Positions 59,459 through 64,000 of a stretch of 64,000 nucleotides of DNA are shown in pieces (positions within the stretch are counted from its first letter, which is position 1; each line of letters begins with the position of its first letter). Made by a program: the position numbers and the translations under genes. The stretch lies in NCBI GenBank assembly GCA_900539115.1, contig UQAQ01000007.1, forward strand, positions 1 through 64,000, given 5' to 3'. The notes below the pieces were generated by a model. The model did no database searches and had not been told where the DNA came from. It saw nothing but the letters and a program-made list of their open reading frames with translations. Origin of the DNA: an uncultured Roseburia sp. (GTDB taxonomy: Bacteria; Bacillota; Clostridia; Lachnospirales; Lachnospiraceae).

Positions 59459-60619
59459 CTATTCATATGCTTTTTCCAATATTTTCTCGACATCCTGCTC
59501 CATGATCTTCACCGGATTGACTGCAAGAAGGCGGTACTCCATCGTTCCCTTGATGATCGCCGGGAACATTTCTTTCGTCACGCCAACCTCCGTCAATTTC
59601 TTGGGAATCCGCAGATCGGCTGCCAATTTTTGTACAGCGGTAATGGCACAATGTGCCGCTTCCCACTTACTAAGCCCCGAGACATTTTCCCCAAGCAGTT
59701 CCGCAATCTTTCCAAACTTTTCCAGATTCCCCGGAATATTTTTCTCGATTACATACGGAAGCATCATGGAATTGGCAGTTCCGTGTGCGACATGCGCCAC
59801 ACCTCCCATTGCCTGCGAGATCCCATGCACCGCGCCCAGACCGCCGTTGACAAAGGCGGTTCCGGCAAGTGTACTTGCCACTGCCATTTTTTCGCGCGCC
59901 TCCAGATTCATCGGATCGTGTACCGCCGTGCGGATATTTTCTCCGATCAGGCGGATCGCCATTTCGCCGTACGCATCGCTGAACGGATTCGCATTCAATG
60001 AGACATAGGACTCAATCGCATGCGTCAATGCATCCATTCCCGTCGTTGCCGTAATAAACGCCGGCATATGCAATTGTTGCATCGGATCAATAATGGCAAA
60101 TTTTGGCATCAAATATTCATGCGAAACGGACAATTTAATGTCGTTTTCTTCATCCGTTATGACGCTCGCCGCCGAAACTTCGCTGCCTGAACCGGCTGTC
60201 GTCGGCACAACGATTAACGGAAGAGATGGATTTTCAACCGTTTTGCTTCCACCAAAGAGGTATTCTTTCACGGAGCCTTCATTGGTAACAAGCATGCACA
60301 TGGCTTTGGCGGTGTCGATCACGCTGCCACCGCCGACCGCGACGCACACATCACAACCACTGTCTTTCAGCACTTGCGCCGCCGCATCACAGACATCGAT
60401 CGGGGGATCCGGCTGTGTGTCTGTGAAAAGCTGCACGGAATACCCTTTTTCTTCCAATGATGCAATGATCTTGGCAAATTCGTCGGTTTTGCCAACGTGC
60501 TTCCCGGTAACAATAAATGGCTTTTTTGCGCCCATTTCCTCAAATATTTCATACAATTGAAATGATATGCCTGCGCCAAATTTGACTTTGGTCGGGCTTT
60601 TAAATAAGAAATCTTTCAT
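59459..60619 (-). CDS. Iron-containing alcohol dehydrogenase
   Basis: 386 residues from ATG 60619 with AGGAGA before it. NAD-binding VAVGGGSVIDTAKAM, then VPTTAGSGSEVSAASVIT and the metal ligands in GMDALTHAIESYVS, GAVHGISQAMGG and HVAHGTANSMMLP define the family. It reduces an aldehyde or oxidises an alcohol with NAD(P). First gene of the two-gene operon with the class III aminotransferase; a semialdehyde intermediate would link the two reactions. Confidence 0.93.
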   Translation of the reverse strand: MKDFLFKSPTKVKFGAGISFQLYEIFEEMGAKKPFIVTGKHVGKTDEFAKIIASLEEKGYSVQLFTDTQPDPPIDVCDAAAQVLKDSGCDVCVAVGGGSVIDTAKAMCMLVTNEGSVKEYLFGGSKTVENPSLPLIVVPTTAGSGSEVSAASVITDEENDIKLSVSHEYLMPKFAIIDPMQQLHMPAFITATTGMDALTHAIESYVSLNANPFSDAYGEMAIRLIGENIRTAVHDPMNLEAREKMAVASTLAGTAFVNGGLGAVHGISQAMGGVAHVAHGTANSMMLPYVIEKNIPGNLEKFGKIAELLGENVSGLSKWEAAHCAITAVQKLAADLRIPKKLTEVGVTKEMFPAIIKGTMEYRLLAVNPVKIMEQDVEKILEKAYE

Positions 60620-60645
60620 GCCCGTCTCCTTTCCATATACAACAC

Positions 60646-60680
60646 AACGAGGCACAAAAGGAAAATTCCTTTCATGCCTC
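60646..60680 (-). promoter_or_regulatory. Strong leader hairpin upstream of the dehydrogenase gene
   Basis: CGAGGCA and TGCCTCG plus AAAGGAA and TTCCTTT form a stem of about 15 bp within the predicted 5' UTR, starting about 20 nt after the promoter. It is followed by TTGTGTTGT, so it could act as an attenuator or a protein/RNA switch. Confidence 0.6.
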
Positions 60681-60706
60681 GTCGCATTTCTTACTTATTT
60701 GCGCTT

Positions 60707-60735
60707 ATCTTATCATCTTTCTTCGATTCTGTCAA
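60707..60735 (-). promoter_or_regulatory. Sigma-A promoter of the dehydrogenase-aminotransferase operon
   Basis: Minus strand TTGACA (60730-60735), 17 bases, TAAGAT (60707-60712). Confidence 0.75.
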
Positions 60736-60797
60736 TAGGCAGCTGCTAAATATACTACGATAACGTTTTCACAGCATCCATCCATGGGCAGCCCTTT

Positions 60798-61040
60798 TCA
60801 AAACCCCGTCACATTGTTCTGGTGATTGTAATTTTTCATCTTCGCCTGCCATTTATTTCCTTCATGCTCGTAATAGCGGTACGTCTTTTCATTGATCTTA
60901 CCGCTCTCTTTCAGTTCTGCCATGCGTTTCCAAAACGTCTCGTAATCTGCCTTTGCCGCATCTTTATAATTGTTGGAACTGTTCATTTGTACGGAAGTCA
61001 GCAGCTGTTCCAATTCCGCGATTCTCTTTCTTCCAAACAT
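60798..61040 (-). CDS. Small hypothetical protein, 80 residues
   Basis: 80 residues, soluble, charged and helical (MFGRKRIAELEQLLTSVQMN, then ADYETFWKRMAELKESGKI). I do not recognise it. The ATG directly follows the TAA of the acetyltransferase gene, with AAGGGG inside that gene's end, so it is translated with it. Confidence 0.65.
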   Translation of the reverse strand: MFGRKRIAELEQLLTSVQMNSSNNYKDAAKADYETFWKRMAELKESGKINEKTYRYYEHEGNKWQAKMKNYNHQNNVTGF

Positions 61041-61607
61041 TTACATTTCCCCTTTCCATGTCACTTTCGGCTGCGCTCCATGCTCCCCGATGTGCTTTTC
61101 CATCCAAGCCATGTTATACCAGCGTCCAAACTTAAATCCACATTTATAAAATTCACCCACCATGCGAAATCCCAGATGCTCATGAAAATGTACGCTGTCG
61201 CATGTCAAATATTCATCCTCGACCTCCGGCACGCCGATACAGGCTTCCATATTTTGGATACCCATTTCCCGCAGTTCTTTCTCCAATGCTGCATACAACA
61301 TGCCGCCAATCCCGCTTCGCCGCAGTCCCTGCTTCACATAAATCGACGTTTCCACCGCAAAATCATATGCGGCACGTTCCTTAAAGGCGCCGGCATACGC
61401 ATATCCCGCCACTTCGCCATCACAGATTGCCACGAAATACGGATATTTCTTCTTTGTCTTCTCGATCCGCGCACGAAATTCCGTGGCACTTGGCACCTCG
61501 TATTCAAATGTGATCGCCGTCTCCTTCACATAAGGAGTGTAAATGGCAAGCAGTGCAGCAGCATCGTCCGGCACCGCCTCTCTGATCTGTATATTGGGTT
61601 CTGACAT
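61041..61607 (-). CDS. GNAT N-acetyltransferase, phosphinothricin/methionine-derivative type
   Basis: 188 residues from ATG 61607. IREAVPDDAAALLAIYTPYV, EVPSATEFRARIEKTKKKYP and the acetyl-CoA loop VKQGLRRSGIGGMLYAALEK, followed by HEHLGFRMVGEF, match the Pat/Bar/MnaT group. These acetylate phosphinothricin-like or sulfoximine amino acids; in most bacteria they act on metabolic by-products. Longer frames run upstream into a repeat but have no ribosome site. Confidence 0.9.
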   Translation of the reverse strand: MSEPNIQIREAVPDDAAALLAIYTPYVKETAITFEYEVPSATEFRARIEKTKKKYPYFVAICDGEVAGYAYAGAFKERAAYDFAVETSIYVKQGLRRSGIGGMLYAALEKELREMGIQNMEACIGVPEVEDEYLTCDSVHFHEHLGFRMVGEFYKCGFKFGRWYNMAWMEKHIGEHGAQPKVTWKGEM

Positions 61608-61689
61608 CGTATCGCCTCGTTCTTTTTTTAATAAGTATAGCATAAAGGTAGGGAAATGGGCAATAGTTCGTGCACGACTTGTTCTTGCG

Positions 61690-61800
61690 TGGGCACAGCT
61701 GCCGGCGCGGCTTAGGCGCGGGGCACTTCCCTGCACCACTGGAATGACTTGCTTTTCCTCCTTCCGCGGTGCCGGGCCGCATCTCTGCCCAAACCTCTCT
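61690..61800. repeat. GC-rich dispersed repeat, copy 2
   Basis: Matches the second half of 47060-47186: GCCGGCG, GCGCGGGGC, AATGACTTGCTTTTCC and TTCCGCGGTG in the same order, with a short deletion in the GC-rich middle. It lies upstream of the acetyltransferase. No gene. Confidence 0.65.
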
Positions 61801-61864
61801 CTACCATCTCTCCGCCACAGCCTTAACTCCCCCGCAAATATACTCCTCCACCAAACACCACGCT

Positions 61865-61888
61865 AAAAAAGGCGCCCCTCCGGGCGCC
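61865..61888 (-). terminator. Terminator of the sigma/anti-sigma operon
   Basis: GGCGCCC (61871-61877) and GGGCGCC (61882-61888) with a four-base loop; TTTTTT follows on the minus strand. 41 bp after the stop. Confidence 0.9.
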
Positions 61889-61928
61889 CTCTTATCCGGC
61901 AAACAGCTAACCATCGTCCTCGCTGCTT

Positions 61929-62945
61929 TTACTGCTGTACTTCAAATGTCGTGTAGACACCTTTTCTTTTTAACGGATCCTTTATTTCTCCTTTTCCCTT
62001 TGTTGCGGCATCTTCCTTCGCTTCTTGGGCACTCAGTACATCTAATACTCCCAATACTTCCGTTCCCACTTTCACATCAACGGATTTCCTGGAACCATCG
62101 TTGTATGTGGCTGTACAGGTAATTACGGTGTCTCCGATAAGTTCCCGATGTGCCTCCGCTTCTGCCTGCAACCCCTCATCTCCGTCATAAACATCATCAA
62201 AAAGAGCTTTACTGCCTTTTTTTGAGAGCGTACCTTCCCCGACAAATGCGATACAGAATTTCTTTTCCGGTTTTTCTGTGCCGCTGACCGTAAAGGATGT
62301 GTATTCGTTCTGGTCATAAAGGGAATTTGCTTCCGAATCTTCGGAATCCAATGCGACGCCAAACTTGTCTTCCTGTTTTTTGCGCAATTTACTCTCGGAA
62401 CCGATCAAATATTTGGAATTCTTCTTGGCAACTACTGAGAAATAACCTTTATTGATCGTATATGTGACGCTTTTGATATTGTCGCCCGAACAGGCGATCG
62501 GTGCAACAACCCAATACGCTACCTTGCTTCCTTCCCCGTTTCCCGACCATGTGCTGTCATAACTCGGCGATGCATATATTTTCGGTTGTGCCTTCCCGGA
62601 CGCCTCTTCTCCCTGAGTCGATGCGCCGGAGGCTTTATTCTTTTTCACCTCTGCCGCACTGACTGTTACCGTAAAGGAATTCAATACACTCTGTGGTGTT
62701 GTCTTTGTCATTTTCGTGTCCGGCTGCGCCGGACTCTTTCCGATATCTGAAAAATGTCCGTATCCGATGCCTGCCACAAGTGCCAGACAAGCTGCTGCCG
62801 CAACCGTAGATTTTATTATTGTATGTCTTCTCATAGTATGTTCACTCTCCATTCGTGGTGCCCTGTCCCAGACTTCCAATTCTTCCTCGGAAACTTCCGG
62901 TCTAAGGGATTTCCTGAGAATTTGATCCAATTCTTTATCGTTCAT
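61929..62945 (-). CDS. Membrane-anchored anti-sigma factor-like protein
   Basis: About 338 residues. A short cytoplasmic N-terminus (MNDKELDQILRKSLRPEVSE) is followed by one membrane helix (about 47-66) and an extracytoplasmic domain of about 270 residues rich in Lys, Ser and Thr without a clear family. The topology and the 11-bp overlap with the sigma factor gene are those of anti-sigma factors. ATG at 62945 is used, with GGAGG nine bases upstream; a TTG three codons earlier is less likely. The external part presumably senses an envelope signal; which one is unknown. Confidence 0.78.
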   Translation of the reverse strand: MNDKELDQILRKSLRPEVSEEELEVWDRAPRMESEHTMRRHTIIKSTVAAAACLALVAGIGYGHFSDIGKSPAQPDTKMTKTTPQSVLNSFTVTVSAAEVKKNKASGASTQGEEASGKAQPKIYASPSYDSTWSGNGEGSKVAYWVVAPIACSGDNIKSVTYTINKGYFSVVAKKNSKYLIGSESKLRKKQEDKFGVALDSEDSEANSLYDQNEYTSFTVSGTEKPEKKFCIAFVGEGTLSKKGSKALFDDVYDGDEGLQAEAEAHRELIGDTVITCTATYNDGSRKSVDVKVGTEVLGVLDVLSAQEAKEDAATKGKGEIKDPLKRKGVYTTFEVQQ

Positions 62946-63474
62946 AATCTGCAACCTCCAATTTCTTTTTCAAGATATTTTTTGCCTTGCGCAATCGACT
63001 CTTTACTGTATTTTCTGAGATTTTCAGACAGTCGGCGATCTCTGCGATCTTCATGTCAGCCGAATAAAACAAGTAGATTGAAGTGCGGTATTTTTCCGGC
63101 AGTTCACTTACCAGGTTTCGCACCAGTTCTACGGTTTCCTTCTTCAATACCTGATTCTCCGGAGTTTCCTCCGAAGTCGACATCGAAAGCTGATCCCCGC
63201 TCTCCAAATGCGCCTCATAACTTTCAAAAGATGCCAGCCGCTTTCGCCAGGCAAATTTTCTCCGTCTATTCTTCCACAAAAAGACTGCCACAGACAATGC
63301 ATAACTCTTTATGTTTTTGTCGGAATCCAATTTATTTAATTGTTCAAGCAATGTCAGCATCGTGTCCTGATACAATTCCTCTCCCTCGATATCACTTGCT
63401 GTCGTCATTTTGCAGAAACGGAGGATATCCGGACCATGCGTAAAAACATATTGGTCAAATTCATGCTTTGTCAT
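62935..63474 (-). CDS. ECF-type RNA polymerase sigma factor
   Basis: 179 residues from ATG 63474 with AAGGAAG before it. Region 2 lies around FCKMTTASDIEGEELYQDTM and region 4 has LPEKYRTSIYLFYSADMKIA and the helix-turn-helix ADCLKISENTVKSRLRKAKN. It directs RNA polymerase to its own regulon, probably including this operon, and is held by the product of the overlapping gene. Signal unknown. Confidence 0.92.
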   Translation of the reverse strand: MTKHEFDQYVFTHGPDILRFCKMTTASDIEGEELYQDTMLTLLEQLNKLDSDKNIKSYALSVAVFLWKNRRRKFAWRKRLASFESYEAHLESGDQLSMSTSEETPENQVLKKETVELVRNLVSELPEKYRTSIYLFYSADMKIAEIADCLKISENTVKSRLRKAKNILKKKLEVADYER

Positions 63475-63584
63475 CTTTACTTCCTTTCCCGGCAATCATT
63501 CCGGACTAACTGCCTTTCAATTCTATATTGTAATAACTCGCAAAAAAGTTTATAATTAATTCGTAATTATTTAATTACATTATT

Positions 63585-63779
63585 GTAACTATTCAGGATC
63601 CAATGTATGGAAATCAATGAATCGTCGTGCTTGCACGTAAGAGACTTTGATTTCCATACATTGAGATCCTAATAGGGCTCCCCCTCCACATATGAGCATT
63701 TTTAGCCTTGTCAAAGGCGAGAAAAGAACACGAAGTGTTCGAAATGCGAATGCGGGGGAGGGGCGTCCTGAATAGTTAC
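63585..63779. mobile_element. 195-bp GTAAC-ended MITE-like element, copy 2
   Basis: Same length as the copy at 37787 and different at only about four positions. Ends GTAACTATTCAGGA and TCCTGAATAGTTAC are perfect 14-bp inverted repeats. No clear target duplication: ACATTATT on the left and ATTCATTC on the right. It lies between the sigma factor gene and the ClC gene, 32 bp before the latter's start, and may influence its expression. Confidence 0.85.
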
Positions 63780-63811
63780 ATTCATTCAAACCAAAGAAAG
63801 AGGACTTACTT

Positions 63812-64000
63812 ATGAGACAATTAAAAATAATCCGCTTAACCATCCACAAAATGCTACGGAACATCCACACTTTCGTGCGCTGGGGACTTCTCGCCGCCGC
63901 AACCGGTCTTGTCATCGGGGGGTTCAGCACTCTTTTTGCCGCCAGCCTGCGTTTTGTGACCGATTTTCGCACCGAACGCCCGTGGATGATTTTTTTCCTG
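63812..64000 (+). CDS. ClC-family chloride channel/transporter, N-terminal part only
   Basis: 63 codons up to the window edge. After a basic start, WGLLAAATGLVIGGFSTLFA forms the first helix with the pattern of ClC proteins, followed by LRFVTDFRTERPWMIFFL. GAGGA precedes the ATG. Too short to see selectivity-filter or gating residues, so channel versus H+/Cl- (or fluoride) antiporter cannot be told. Confidence 0.7.
   Translation, partial: MRQLKIIRLTIHKMLRNIHTFVRWGLLAAATGLVIGGFSTLFAASLRFVTDFRTERPWMIFFL

Overview
The window looks like chromosomal DNA of an anaerobic, spore-forming, probably motile member of the Clostridia, most likely Lachnospiraceae. The basis is the sporulation and division cluster spoVT-hup-rqcP-yabP-yabQ-divIC-spoIIE-tilS-hpt-ftsH, Firmicutes-type sigma-A promoters and Shine-Dalgarno sites, BspA-like surface proteins with Thr/Pro/Ser linkers, host-glycan and plant-glycan hydrolases (GH95, GH43, GH13), a chemotaxis receptor and a sigma-28-like promoter. 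The family assignment is inference; no rRNA is present.

Layout. (1) 1-3.7 kb: a minus-strand row of nine small membrane-protein genes of unknown function, built by tandem and segmental duplication. (2) 3.8-5.0 kb: a frameshifted secreted protein. (3) 5.2-5.6 kb: a 63-bp tandem array, then an AraC-HTH/GGDEF fusion. (4) 6.6-10.9 kb: penicillin-binding protein 1A, a CgeB-like glycosyltransferase, and a small protein behind a sigma-28-like promoter. (5) 11-22.8 kb: a GH13 alpha-glucosidase-type enzyme and the sporulation/division cluster. (6) 22.9-37.2 kb: LexA-type dinB with a YolD-like partner, GH95, GH43, NAD salvage (pncA-pncB), then a plus-strand run of degV, apt, purine permease, ABC-F, a fabF-like synthase and a methyltransferase. 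(7) 37.3-40.7 kb: small genes, NYN protein, phosphoesterase, thioesterase and five tRNAs behind a consensus promoter. (8) 40.7-46.8 kb: GH25 lysozyme, two aminotransferases (one hisC-like), an MCP-PilZ fusion receptor and an alpha/beta hydrolase. (9) 46.8-52.6 kb: a repeat-dense gap, subtilase, FeoA-FeoB fusion and ThrH-like phosphatase. (10) 52.6-58.1 kb: a large LRR surface protein, a 5'-truncated second surface protein and two tandem arrays. (11) 58.1-64 kb: a class III aminotransferase with an iron-type alcohol dehydrogenase, acetyltransferase, sigma/anti-sigma pair, and the start of a ClC channel gene cut by the window edge.

The unusual part is the non-coding DNA. Four arrays share a 63-bp period and a GTTGCC/GGCAAC hairpin although their sequences differ. 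A 195-bp element with 14-bp terminal repeats starting GTAAC occurs twice nearly identical, with shorter derivatives; it has 8-bp target duplications like IS66-family insertions and supplies stop codons to two genes. Two large hairpins flanking the 47-kb array share their core but have unrelated, self-complementary outer arms. A two-hairpin repeat, a GC-rich dispersed repeat, and 73-bp and 53-bp arrays add to this. The best candidates for something undescribed are the small membrane-protein cluster, the 63-bp arrays and the paired hairpins. No defence system or CRISPR array was seen.
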